Source of the DNA: Planoprotostelium fungivorum
Lineage: Eukaryota > Evosea > Variosea > Cavosteliida > Cavosteliaceae
Direction of reading: 5' to 3'
DNA: 64,000 nucleotides
NCBI GenBank assembly: GCA_003024175.1
Contig: MDYQ01000054.1
Location: 1 to 64,000 of the forward strand
In this document: piece by piece, positions 45,448 to 57,400 of the stretch
Layout of the letters: every line of letters starts with the position of its first letter
How positions within the stretch are numbered: position 1 is the stretch's first letter
Notes under the pieces: generated by a model
Databases searched by the model: none
Told to the model about the DNA's origin: nothing
What the model saw: only the letters and a program-made list of their open reading frames with translations
Program-made: the position numbers and the translations under genes

Positions 45448-48400
45448 CTACATCTTCTTCTCTCCTCCGATGCTCTTCTTCACTGCCATCCTCTTCTTCT
45501 TCACTTCTGTCTTGTCTTCTGTCTTCTTGTCTTCTTCTATCTTATCTTCTATCTTGTCTTCTACCTTGTCTTCTACCTTCGTGTCTTCTGTCTTCTCTGT
45601 CTTGATTTCTGCCTTGTCTTCTGTCTTCTCCTCTATCTTGTCTTCTGTCTTCTCCTCTATCTTGTCTTCTGCCTGATGAACGACGGAAGGTTCTGTTGAG
45701 GTAGAAGAGGGGTCCTGGCAGGGTCTCTTGTTCTGCTTCATCCTCTCCTCTCTCTTCCTTGCTCTGGCTGATCTCCTCCTCTTCGTTTTGCTCTTCTGAA
45801 CTTTCTGTCCTTTCCCCTCTCGCCCCAACCTCTCCTGCTCTTCTAACTCCCGGACGATCTCGTCCAAATCATCTTCCTCGGATCCATCCGTGTCTGTGTC
45901 ATCGTCGTGTGTGTCGTCTGTCACATCCTCCGTTTCTCTCTCTTCTCTTTCTTCTGTTTGGTTCTCTAGCTTCTCCTCTTTTCCTTCGTCTCTCTTTTCC
46001 TCTTTTCTTGTCTCTTCCTTCTCTTCTTTTGTCTCTTCCTTCTTCCTCTCTTGTACTTCCTCTTGCGTCTCTTCTTTCTCTTGTGCTTTCTCGTGCGTCT
46101 CTTCTTTCTCTTGTACTCTATCGTGTGTCTCCTTCCTCTCTCTTCCTCTATCGTGCGTCTCTTTACTGGCCAATACCTTCTCATGAGCTGCTTTCTTGGT
46201 CTTCTGTTTCTGCTTCGTCGTCATCTTCTTCTGTATTTGTTGCTTCTCCTCTCCCTTCAGCTTCCCCGTTTCTCTCTCTCTTCCCTTCTTCTCTTCCGAT
46301 TGATGTTTCTCTTCTACTTTGTCTTTTTCTGATCTGTCTGGTACCTCGTCTGCATTCTCTTCTGCTCCCTCCACGTTCTCTTCCGTGTCTTCGGTGTCGT
46401 CTCCCTTCTCTTCCTGCTCCCTCTCCTGCTCTCTCTTCTCCCTCTTCACCTTCCTGTGTTCCACCACCGTCTCTCTCCTCTGCTTCCTCTCATTCTCGTG
46501 ACCCAACAGACCTTCTACCTTTCAGCTTCCTCTGACTCGATCGATCTCACCTTCTACTTCTTTCATAGTCATGACTGAATCCTTCTCTTTCATCCAATCT
46601 AACCAGGCGCTCCATGTGTCATTTGATCTCAGCGTCTCTTCGTTACCAAAGACGATGATACCACGTCGAGCTCGCGTGAGAGCCACATTCAATCTCCTCC
46701 AATCACTGAGGAATCCGATCTTAAACGGATGAGTCTACAGCGTTGTAGATGGATGACTCACCTTCTTCTTGTCGTTGTTTCGAACGGTGGAGAAGAGTAT
46801 GATCTCTTTCTCTCTCCCTTGGAAACCATCTACAGTGTTGACTGTGATGGAATCGTTCAGGTGGTATTTACGGAGATTGTCCCGTATGGCTTCTACTTGT
46901 CCACTGTATTCATATGAGTTTTCTGTATCTCATTTTCTCTCTTCTAACGAGACGGCAAGAGTGATGATGGTGATGATGATGATGATGATGGTGATGATGG
47001 TGATGATGTGATGATGATGATGATGATGGTGATGATGGTGATGATGTGATGATGATAATGGTGATGACGATGATGATGATAATGGTGATGATGTGATGAT
47101 GATAAAGGTGATGATGATGATGGTGATGATGATGATGGTGATGATGGTGATGATGATGATGGTGATGATGATGATCACCTGTATGGACTGAGGATTCCAA
47201 TCTCTTTCGCCGTGATGTTCCCATGCGACACCAGATTCGAAGCCACTCTCACCACCACCCTCGCCTCTCCATAATTCACCTTCGATTTCGAGTACATCTG
47301 CCCTCCGTCACCCTTCCGTCACTCGTTCGACTCACCCGATTCGACTTGGCGTCTCTGTCTGTGATGGGAACGAAGGCGAGTGGCTCTTTGGACGGCCACG
47401 GGAATCCACCGATCAAGTCTGTTCCCTGTCTCTTCCCGTTCTCCACCTTTCCATCGTAAAATCTCCTGTTGGGGAACTCTGCGATGGACGGATGCATCCT
47501 GTACTGGATCTGAAGCATGAACGGTTTGACGCCTGAGAGGGTCAGATGAAGGAGGGTGACGTGTGATGACGTCACCTCGCTCGACGAATCGTTGGAAGAG
47601 AGATTTGCCCAGGCCACCTTCTAAAGCTTTGGCTGATTTGACGGTCGGTGGTAGCTGAAAGTGATCTCCCAATAGGACGACCATCTCAGAGCCTCTCACG
47701 AGGGGACATAGCGTGGCAGGCTCGGTCGCCTGCGTCGATTCTGTTTCGATGAGATCTCGCGTGGATTTCGTGTTACGTACCGTCTACAATGACGAGGGGG
47801 TAATTTCGTTCTTTGAGAATGGGGTGACCGCTGCCGATGCAGGTGGCACATATGACGTCGACAGAAGACAAGATCTCGGCTGTGATCTCCCTCTCCAAAG
47901 AAGCTTGCAGACCTGGATCTCTCAACTCCGTCCATCTCGGATGTTTTTTGACCTGAATCGTTCGGTGAATATCCGTTGGAATTTCTCGGAATTCTCACTT
48001 GAATTTCCACCGAATTATCCTTGTATTCTCTTCGAATCTTCTCGGTCTGTCCGATTCGTAGGCAGTGTATTTTTGCATTGCACAGACCCTCCAATAGATT
48101 ATCCACGGCCACGTTGGTATCTGCAGCGCAGAGTATGGGCACCCTCTTCCCTTCGGACTTGTTCTTCAGAATGTGCAGGAGAACACGGACCAATTGGACG
48201 GTCGTGTGGGTCTTCCCCGTACCCGGTGGTCCCTGTGACGTCATCAATCGATGAAACTTCGTCGGGATTTCAGTCACCTGAATGAGGGAGAGCCTTCGTC
48301 CCAAAATCTTCTTGACAGTGTCGCGTTGACTCTGATTGAGTGACCAAGCGTGGAAGTCTCTCGGTAGATTGTGGATGTCACTTGATGTGAAGAGGGAAGA

Positions 48401-49468
48401 GCGGGTAGATGCTTCTCTTTCGATGTCTTTGTCTTCGCTCATGATCATGTTCTTCAGGGTTGTCACCTAGGTGTGGTGTGAGAAATGTGATGTGATGATG
48501 ATTGGATGTCGCATCGACGATGTGATGTCGATTTGCGAGATGACATCATCGTGATTTGATTATATTTGTGAGATGATGAAGGAGATGAACTGACCTCTGC
48601 TGACGGTTTGTCTTTCAATTTGTGCAATGCTGCCATCATTCTGTCGTGACTGACGCATTTCAGCGAAATTTCACTACGAATCCTCCTCACCTGATGAAAT
48701 TGGGACCCACGTCCATCCTCTGTGATCAGGTCAATCTTCGTATCGAAATTTCACAGAAAACTCACCCACGAGGAGAACTGAGGGTCTTTCGGTGGATTCT
48801 TGAAAGAGACGATGATCTCTCTCTTGCCTTGACTGCTGATGACTCCATCGAACGTGTTCTCCACGGTGGATACGCCTCGATGACTCATCCGACTGATGAT
48901 GATGGATTCTCCGACTTCGAATTTGTGGAATCTGATGGTGAATGAGATGAGTGGGATGTGTGTCCTTACCCGATCGGCTGTCCTCTCTCTCGATAAAATT
49001 TGATCAAAAATTCGTTCCATATAGAGCCTTCTTCCTGTTGTCCATCGTTGGTGTTGGTGGAGATCAAGATGGTTCGGAGATGATGGAGAGGTGGGCTCAC
49101 CGTTGCGTGTAAATCGACTAGAATGAAGCCCGAAGCTTTGAGGTGTGATGTGATCTTGTGTCCATCGTCTCCCAAATGTTCGTGCAGAGCTCGATTCTCC
49201 TCATCGAGAACCATTTGGATCAGGGACGTATACTTGTCGAAGTATTCCTTAGTGTCTGTCAGAACAACACACCATATGATATCAACACCTGTTGAGATTG
49301 TGCTGCGCCATGAGATAACACTTGAGGGATGCCTTTTATGGTCTCACGAGAGGAATTGGCAGGGGGAGGTGGTGCGAATCGATTGGCCGCCTCGAGGACG
49401 ATCTCCCGAGCCGTCTGAAGGTGTGAGATGCAACGTTCGTATTCCTACCTCACCTTTCGTGTGGACAT
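45448..49468 (-). CDS. IGHMBP2/SMUBP2-like SF1 helicase with long charged tail
   Basis: A UPF1-like 5'-3' RNA/DNA helicase. The start is MSTRK joined in phase to TAREIVLEAANRFAPPPPAN. An N-terminal beta-barrel follows (LKASGFILVDLHA, RFHKFEVGESIIISRMSHRG, REIIVSFKNPP). The helicase core has Walker A GPPGTGKTHTTVQLVRV, motif Ia ILCAADTNVAVDNLLEGL, motif III VLLGDHFQLPPT, motif IV QIQYRMHPSIAEFP and motif VI LNVALTRARRGIIVFGN. The GDHxQLPP form and domain order fit IGHMBP2 rather than UPF1. The last exon (45448-46506) adds about 350 residues of Lys/Glu-rich repeats instead of the R3H and AN1 zinc finger of vertebrate IGHMBP2. One intron is a long GAT microsatellite (46960-47178). Confidence 0.75.
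46960..47178. repeat. GATGATGGT microsatellite in a helicase intron
   Basis: Imperfect GAT/GGT trinucleotide array, about 220 bases, in an intron far longer than the usual 35-45 nt here. Its reverse frame reads as poly-His, which I treat as an artefact. Confidence 0.85.
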
Positions 49469-49564
49469 GAAAGATGTATTCCCCCTCTTGTTTCACGATC
49501 GATCAGGTCACGAGTTTGAAATTTTCGGGAAATGGATGCGATGTGGTCTGGCAGCATTTGAAGG

Positions 49565-50807
49565 ATGACGGTGTCCGATGTGGAATCAAACCACAGTGGA
49601 GAAGAGGACACTCAACCTCTCGTTCTCTTCATCGGTCGACATGATGTAGTGCGACCCCATCTGCAGAGTGAATCGATTCACATCATCGTCGTGATCTGAG
49701 GAGTACAGCTCTTCTAAATAGAGACCCTGGCACGCAAACTGAACATTCGTGGCACATTGACAACCGTTACTACAGTGTCGATTTGATCATTCAAGTCATC
49801 GGACCTCAAGATAAGACCAGAGGAGAAGAACTATCGAATGCATGCGGTGCGATTGTCTTATTCTTTGATGGTTCTGAGGTGAATTGATAAGTCTTACGTA
49901 AATCTGCTCATATGAGCAGGCATCTTTTGATAGAGACGTCAAGCCATGGGGTGAATATTTTGAACGAGTAGAGCCTTCTGTAGGTATCTGTATCGCCTGT
50001 AAGACGACCGATCAAGCACCCACAGGTTCGTATCACCTAATATTCAAGTCATCTTAAAGAGACATCACAGGCACGGAAGATCTCTACAGTCGATTCAATT
50101 CGTGGTCAATCGACCATGGCATCGAATTCGTACCCTCTTATCTCTTCGGTGAATCATCATCACACATCCCATCTTTCATCCTTCGTCTTTCATCCAACTC
50201 ATCATCTCACAGATCAAGAAGAGGAAGAAGAAGAGACGTTGGGAGTAGAGAGAATCGGTTTAGACCGCGTCGTAGAGGCATTACAGAGTAACACCTGGCC
50301 CGGAATGGAGTACAAGACCCAATCGAGACCCACCGCCTCCAGACTCACCGAGACGTACAGTACGCAAGACACTGACATCGCCGCCGCAATCACTGCCGCC
50401 GTCGACGGGTGAATTTCGCAGAATTTTCTCGTTCGCTCAACGGATCAGGGTACAGACACCAGCGACTTTGACAACCTCTACAGAGGTCGACCGTGAAGCT
50501 CATCTGAGGATGGATGACCTGTTGGTCGCGATGGAAGAGCCATCTGAAGGGAGCGACAGCCATGAGATGAAGCAATTGGAGGCTTTCGAGAGGGCCCTAC
50601 GTCAATTGGACCAGGTGACGATCGTCATCGGATCATCACGATCGGATCATCTTGGAGGACACGATCGGGATGGAGATGGTGGTTGACGAGAGATAGGTAC
50701 GTAACAGGGCACAAGGACTGCCGGACAGAGAGAGGAGAGAGCTGGCAGCCAAGGTGGCTCTGTCTTTCTTGTCTGAGATGGGAGACAGTTCAGAGGAAGA
50801 CATGTAG
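49565..50807 (+). CDS. AAGAB: Alpha- and gamma-adaptin-binding protein (p34)
   Basis: AAGAB chaperones assembly of AP1 and AP2 clathrin adaptors. An N-terminal exon reads MTVSDVESNHSGEEDTQPLV. The Rab-like domain has SWHIDNRYYSVDLIIQVIGP, NACGAIVLFFDGSE and SVGICIACKTTDQ, matching the family (WTIDNKYYSADINLCVVP, VVYFDST). C-terminal family motifs follow: GLDRVVEALQSNTWPGM, DFDNLYREV, LEAFERALRQLDQ and ELAAKVALSFLSEMGDSSEE. One intron (50409-50448) carries GTGAATTTCGCAGAATTTTC. The join between the first two exons is not resolved. It is divergent from the helicase, 96 bases away. Confidence 0.8.
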
Positions 50808-50925
50808 AGTGTCCATTAAAATAGAAGAAAACGTGTCTCATCGTTTGCACGAGATGATGAGACAAACACTGACATATAGATGATCGTCATCGTGGTGGTA
50901 CAGATTTATTTCGATACAGTTGGTG

Positions 50926-51623
50926 TTACGTCGAGGACATGATGGTCAAGATGAAGAGGATGATTATGGACCATGTGATGGTGCTCGCTGCGCTTTTCAC
51001 GAGTGCCTCTACTGGCTGGGTGGGAATTACATTGTACAGTTGACTGAACTTGTTCAACGTCTTTAAATCTCTTCCACATAGAGCTTCCGATAGAATTGAA
51101 ATTGAGAGTAGCCATCGCACACATCGTTCTCTGATGGAAGACATGTCGTCGAAAGGATCTGGATGCCATAGATCTGGACTCATTTCAATGATCTCGTCAC
51201 AACGAAGCAGCTCACCTCCTCACTGGTGCAATTTGGAGAAAAGTAAAGAGCTACGATGGCCGTATCGTCAGAGATGGATAAATCAGATGGGAGAGCTTGC
51301 ACGACTCTGTCGTGTGCACCGAAGCTGCATGCGGGTCGTGGCCACAGATCGCTGAGACCTCCTCTTACGAAAGACTGTCCAGTGCAGTTGGGTCCATCCC
51401 AATCTCTTTGGACGGTCTGAACGGATCCATTGTGGTAGTCGACGGTGAAGCTCTCCACCGATGTCATTGTGAGTTGATCCGTGTTGCAAAAGGGATTTAA
51501 GAACAAGAATTGGAAGAGTGGTCGTGTTGAATTGCAGAATTCGTCTCCATATAGAGCGTAGTCATGATAATCGTAAGCTGAAGCGGTGGCGGTTATACAA
51601 AAGAGGAAGATGAGTTGGTACAT
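50926..51623 (-). CDS. Secreted, putatively GPI-anchored glycoprotein, unknown family
   Basis: Starts MYQLIFLFCITATASAYDYH, a good signal peptide. The first exon contains about six cysteines and several N-glycosylation sites (CNSTRP, HNGSVQ, PNCTGQ, PNCTSE). The second exon ends ASTITWSIIILFILTIMSST, a hydrophobic tail with small residues before it and no cytoplasmic part, as expected for GPI attachment. In phase 0 the two join only if the intron is about 23 nt (GTGAGC...GACGAG), which would be among the shortest here. No domain was recognised. Confidence 0.6.
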
Positions 51624-52061
51624 GTTGCACGCGTGTGAGATGCTGAAAGAATGATCTCCTGCTCCGTATCAATAGAGCCTCTAACGGAAGGAAAAAAGAC
51701 ACGCCTATTTATCTTCTTCATCACCTTCGTGAAATGAATGCCAGTACTTACGTCCCTACACCTTTGACTCATGAGCTTCTCTCCCGCATCAATGTCCCAC
51801 AGGTGCGATGATCTTCACCATGTGTCCATAGCATCTATCTCACTCGTGACAATTGCTTCTCATAATAAGCTCTTAATCATTTAATCGGTCTCTCGAATGG
51901 TTTTTATATGGTCTGCCAGCGCTTCCTCACGTCAGCCTGGGGCCTCTTCCTCTATAACACGGACTTGCTTATTGTTTGATGTAAGATTGATTCAGACCTC
52001 TTATCACGTTGACTAAGGAGTGAAGCACGTCAGGAGAGAGAACGCCTATAGAGGTGAGTCT
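51624..52061. other. Intergenic, no recognisable gene
   Basis: It holds the promoter of the GPI-type gene and the 3' flank of WAPL. No coding or RNA feature seen. Confidence 0.4.
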
Positions 52062-54095
52062 TCATGTGCAGCTGTCAAACGATGAGAAATTTTCACCTGC
52101 GGCCTTTTGGTACATGATGAATTCTTGGATGACATTGATGATGTTGATGATCTGATCGGTGGATAGAATGTGTCTCATGACTTCTTTGCATCGTTCTTCT
52201 TGACACAAGAGTGCCAAGAGAAGGTTGATGTAAGAGGCGAGGATGTTACCCTCCGTCTCCGACTTCTCGAACGCAAAGACTCGACCATCTACAACGCGAT
52301 CTTGGTAGATCTGGTAGAGGTATTCTAACGTGTGGCTGGGACCTGACACAGTCAATACAACGAGAGGAACGAGACTCACTCTGCATGGCCTCTTGACAGT
52401 GTTCGTGACATTCAACGACGTTGATAAAGAGGGCTAACGTCTGTATGTATACGTCAAAGACATGTTCGTCCTTTTGGGTCGGAAAATTGTTGAGAAATTT
52501 CAATAGCAGGGGTACACCTACGTTCCGTCAGCTGATCGGATTCATCTACAAACGTGTAGATGAATGTTTTTATCCTTTTTCGTCCTTTGAAAGATTGGAA
52601 TGGTCGTGATGATGAAGAAGATCACTGATCTCACCTTCGAGTTGTGTGAATAAATGTGATATTTCTGAATTATTGTTCGTCAGGTTGATGATTGCCCTCT
52701 GAGCTGCCGATAGAGAAGACCAGATGGACTCGTGAGACTCTTCTCCTTCAAAGATGATCTCTGACCCATTCAGTCACGTCGTCTCCTTCATCTACAACGC
52801 ACCCGACACGATGTCCATGTGTTGCAAGATGGAGCCCAGGAGAGTTTTTCCGATGATTTTTCCGCCCTCCTCTCCGTACGTCACGTGATCGATCAGATTG
52901 AACAGCATCTTCAGTTTTTCACACTCGTAGTGCAGACTCTGTCTCCTCTCAGTACATTCTCGTCACAACCCATCACCCCTGTCTCTTCTTTGCATTGTTT
53001 CAGCTCGTTCACACCTGCATCCTTTAGAACTTTTTAACATAGAAGGACTCACTCTTCTCGATGAGCTGAACGACACGATCGATGATCTTGAGGGAGTAGA
53101 TCCTAGATCTCAACAGATTCAGACGATCTCCCGTCAGTCGACTGACGATGTAAGACAAACTATCCATACACAGACTCGATGTCGCTCCCTTCTCTCTCTC
53201 TCGGCCCAATAATTTGAGCAACTTGTCTTTCATATCGCTCTTCTCTTCCTTGTCTTCGTACAGACAGAGAGTCAGTATGAGCTGGAGGGGTCAGTGAGAT
53301 TTCGAGGGAATTTCGATGGAGATCACGCACCTGAATGGATTGCAGGGTGACGTATTCTGTGTTTTGTGGTTCTTGTACGAGATAATAGAGGACGGAAGAG
53401 GCTGCCAAAGCTAAGTCGGAATCCATGACATGCGTGGGAGATGATGGTGATGGTGACGTTTGACCCAAGAGCTCGATCAACGAATCGAACTTGTCCATGG
53501 ATCTCAACATTTGTCCCACTTGTAATGGTTCAGACTGGCACAACTGTATAATCGATCAGTTGATCGATGAGAAGACGTGGTGAAGTGAACCTTGACTAGA
53601 TTGAATGCACTCTTTTGCCGTGCGGTGACTGGCTTTTTGACGGCTAGACCCTCTAATAAAAATCGTAATTCATCTTCCATCATCCTGTTACGATGTCATT
53701 TTCTCGTGGAATTGAGGCTCTCACGATGTGTTTCCTTGGTCCGATAATTCCAGTGTTGTTCTATCTGACATGATGGATGGAAGGTTTTTCATTGTTCTCG
53801 AGGTCATCCTGGGGGAATTCTTCTTGTGCTTCTTCAAAGGAGGTTGAGAGGAGGGCTTAATCGATCTCTTGTCAGATTTAACCTTGATCTCGTCCTTGAC
53901 TAATTTTCTCTTCTCAATGTCGAAAAGAAAGAAGTCGTCAATAGAGCCATTGACATCGTCTTGTGATGAGAGCTCTTGTGATGAGTCTGCCCAACCATTT
54001 TCGGTATTCTCCTTCTCTTCTTCATCAATCTGTAGTTTCGGAGGACTGACAATCTTCCTCCTCGAATACGTGCGCACTGGCGTCAGTGAAGTCAT
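52062..54095 (-). CDS. WAPL: Wings apart-like cohesin release factor
   Basis: WAPL opens the cohesin ring and removes it from chromosomes. The start MTSLTPVRTYSRRKIVSPPK resembles the MTSRFGKTYSRK start of animal WAPL. The C-terminal WAPL domain is read from several exons: RMMEDELRFLLEGLAVKKPV, LCQSEPLQVGQMLRSMDKFD, DSDLALAASSVLYYLVQEPQ, LMDSLSYIVSRLTGD-like helices, HTLEYLYQIYQDR, and ETEGNILASYINLLLALLCQ. The last aligns with human NIVASYTALLLGCLC. The product, perhaps 500-550 residues, is much shorter than vertebrate WAPL (about 1200) because the disordered N-terminal half is small. Introns include the palindrome at 52544-52561. Confidence 0.78.
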
Positions 54096-54214
54096 GATCG
54101 CTGTGTATGGCGGGTCGATTTTGAATTTCCCGCCCTACAAATCGGATGATTGTAGAGGAATTTTATATTATTATATTAATCCTCATCTGATCAGATCATT
54201 AGAAAGAGGGCAAC

Positions 54215-57049
54215 ATGGATGGCGACGACGTTAACTTCCAACAACTCCTCGAGAGGAGTCAACAGTTAGGAGGCAATAAAGAGATTACACAGCGAACACC
54301 TCACCAGCTCGGCAAAAAATCAAAGTTAGGGATCACCCATTCGCCTGCAACTAAGGGTCAAGCATCGGTTGGAGGAATACCGAGAGAACAATTGAGGGCG
54401 TAAGTCTTCTTTTTCGTTTGTTTATAATCTGAACTGACCCATTTCAGAGCTTCCTATCTGAATCAACAAGGTTTCGATCCAGATAAACACGCCAGACATT
54501 TAGAAGCCATCAATCCAAAGAAGACGTTCGAGAGGATTGAACAAGTCAAGCCCACCGACATCCAAGGTTACCTCAGACATGAGAAGTCTCTCATCCTCAG
54601 TGGTATCATCGAAGAATGTATCAGAGACTCCAATAGCAGGTGGATCATCTCTCCCGCTTACTCGGTCTCATTTTCGCAGGAATCATCAAACCATCTCGGA
54701 GCGATTCAAATCCAACTGGGATCAGAGAAAGAACAAGATCTTTGATAACCTTCCAGAGAGAAGATCAACTGTGGGTCCATGATTCATCCGGACCTTCCAT
54801 CTCTTCCCACGTACACTCTGACGCGAACAAAGGGACCCACCTCCAGAAAGATCCCCACCAGCGTATTGACAGGAACTTCAACTTCCAAGAGCAACATCCC
54901 TCAAGCTTATCTCGGTGCAGTCGTCAAGGCGGTACGTTCACCAAAAGAGGGCACTCTCGCTCTCTACATCAAGCAGGGTGTCAGCTCCATACCGGTGAAA
55001 AAACCAACCGAGAAAAATCTGACGGCTCGTTGTAGAAGAACGAAAAGGCACCACAATTGGACGAGTGCTGGGACCTCATCCACTGCCTCGTCGCCGACGT
55101 AACACCCACAACCAACTCCACGAGATCCACCGAATTGGAGAGGAAGCTCCTCCGCAATTCGACCGGCTATCTCGAGTCCAAGTGAGTCACTCTAACTCTT
55201 CCCTCTCTGACGCCTTTACAGATTCCTGGAACACATGGACACTGTCATCTTGGAGAACATCGGTATCGCTCAGGGCGGCGGCAAGCCCAGCTTCATCAAT
55301 ATGCTCCGCTCGTACGTACGAGTACGCAAGCAGATGGAGCCGCAGAACTTCAAAGACTGCATCTTGGACAACGAAGGTCTCCCCGTGTGGGCCCTCGTCT
55401 TCTTCTGCCTTCGAGTGGGTCAACGCAAGAGCATCAAGGCCCTCCTCGAGGCCACAAAGAGAGACAAGAATTCGAACGAGGCCGAGCTGGAGAGACAAGT
55501 CGTCCAGTGGTCCGAGAACTCTGGTAGAGCAGAAGATCGCGTGGCATTCCACACTTCGTTCAAGCAGGTCCGCCTCAACTCTTCAGACGTCTTTCAGCAG
55601 GTGGTCTTCTCCATCGTGTCGTCTGCACCTCTCACGACGATGCCGCCCGAGGTCATTCGGTACTGGCAGGATTGGGTTTGGCACCAGCTGGTATTGGTCG
55701 AGCAATCTACAACGATCCAATCTCAGGTCGTCCGACCGAACACCCTCGCAGAGCTGTCCGCCACCGTCCGCGATTACGGATTCGCATATTTCAGCAACAA
55801 CGGAAAGTCACCTCTCGTTTTCGTTCAAGTCTGCCTCTTGACGCAACAATTTGAATTGGCCGTACAATCGATCATGAGCCAGCACGAGCTGTCACACGAT
55901 GCAGTTCACATTGCACTCTGTCTGTACCACTACGGTCTGATGCCTTCCGAGACGGGAACGAGTGGTGACATCGTGAGCATTCTGGGTGATTACATCTCCG
56001 GGCTGTCGAGCAGCGAGACCGTCTGCTACTTGTCTCTCGTTCGGGACGACGAGAACACGACGGGTGCCACAGATATCACGACTAGAGGTGAGACATTCGG
56101 ATCCTCATCCTCATCATCATCATCAGCCACCATCCATGTTCATCATCGATCATCAATAAAAAATCATCAACATCATGATCTGATGAAACGACAGATTATG
56201 CATTCATGAATGCCCTCCTCAAGATGCACAACCACAACTACCAAGAATTCTACGACGCCTGCAAGGTGATTCACCACCCCATTCACGTCACTCATTTCCA
56301 CAGAACGTCCCCCAATCTCACAACATCGATCGCATCTTCCACCTCGTTGCAGATGAGATGGTGAAACAGACTCGATACGAAGACGCCATTCAACTCTTCG
56401 CCCTGTGCAGGGTGAGTCACGTGACATAGAAGATGTTGACGTGAAACAGAGCGAAGACAAAGTGTGGGAGGTGAGGAACAAGTTTTTCGGCAGACACTTG
56501 ACGGAGGCTGGAATCGAACAACATCCGATCGTTGCCACGGGTTACAACGAATTTGGGACGGTGATGACGAATGCAAAGTCCCAATTCAAGACCATGTGGG
56601 AGCTGATGATCTATCTACAACACATCCACGCCGGAGATTACGCCAGTGCCCACGAGGTGAAATTTCATTCGATTCTCCGTGGATTCTCAAACTGTGGCAG
56701 TCCATACAGAAGCTGCAAGTCATGTCTCTGAATGCCAGGACACATCAGACAGCTCTACACAACCTCTTGAACATGCCAATCGACCTGCAAGCGAAGATTC
56801 CCGTTCTATTGGAGACACTCATGACTGCCATACGTCAGCTGTTCTTACAAGCTTGCGAGTACAATCGAAACGATCAGTACAAGGTGAGGCATCTACAACG
56901 GTGTAGATTGATGGGATCAGGTGACGATGCAGCAATTGAGGGAGCAGAGTGTGGAGCTCATCGGCTTCGCGGGAATGTTGCAGAACCACTTTCACTTTTC
57001 GAACAACGTCATGCAGACCATCTACAAAATCCAATCTCAGATCATCTAA
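54215..57049 (+). CDS. NUP93: Nucleoporin Nup93
   Basis: An inner-ring scaffold of the nuclear pore. The start MDGDDVNFQQLLERSQQLGG is the Nup93 start. Further segments match in order: ARHLEAINPKKTFERIE, VKPTDIQGYLRHEKSLILSG, FLEHMDTVILENIGIAQGGG, YVRVRKQMEPQNFKDCILDN, GLPVWALVFFCLRVGQRKSI, and QFELAVQSIMSQHELSHDAV. C-terminal exons give QNVPQSHNIDRIFHLVADEM, VRNKFFGRHLTEAGIEQHPI and MQTIYKIQSQII. Introns of 35-50 nt include 56884-56920 (full palindrome) and 56657-56700 (GTGAAATTTC). Confidence 0.88.
56891..56908. repeat. Palindrome ATCTACAACGGTGTAGAT in a 37-nt NUP93 intron
   Basis: The intron (56884-56920) separates NDQYK and VTMQQLREQ in phase 0; half of it is the palindrome. Confidence 0.85.
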
Positions 57050-57203
57050 ACCGATCGACGTCTCATGCTCTTCCATCTTGTCATCATCATCTCTAGTTTC
57101 CATTCAGATCGTGCACGTGCGGTGAAAGTTGAGGTCTGGGGTGTCTTTGTGTATAGAGGATGTGTTGGACGTCGCAGGGCTGTCAACATCAACAAGACTG
57201 CGG

Positions 57204-57352
57204 TGGCAACTGCAACACTATCGTTGAAATAAATGATGAGGGCGCTTGTCGTTCATTGATATGGGGGACACATGTTTGAATGACTGTACAACCAAGACAT
57301 CATCGATGACCTAAATTGGCAGGCGGAAATTCTACCACTGGACCATCGACGC
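57204..57352. repeat. Inverted copy of 59252-59443 (CPT2 3' end plus tRNA), internally deleted
   Basis: This stretch is the reverse complement of 59252-59443. It includes the last CPT2 codons and stop, about 120 bases of 3' flank, and the first 36 bases of the tRNA-Gly. The tRNA 3' half and the following 15-20 bases are missing. Confidence 0.85.
57317..57352 (-). pseudogene. 5' half of tRNA-Gly(GCC)
   Basis: 36 bases identical to positions 1-36 of the tRNA, ending at the anticodon. The 3' half is absent, so it cannot form a tRNA. It lies in the inverted duplicate. Confidence 0.9.
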
Positions 57353-57400
57353 TTGTTGATACGGGGCGCTAGTGCGTACCCCAAATACCATCATCAATAC

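Noticed and set aside
45436-46535. Plus-strand Leu/Ser-rich ORFs opposite the helicase tail
   Set aside because: They are complements of the Lys/Glu codons on the minus strand, which join to the helicase in phase.
46910-47224. ORF encoding a long poly-histidine protein
   Set aside because: It is the translation of the GAT microsatellite inside a helicase intron; the flanking exons read in another frame.
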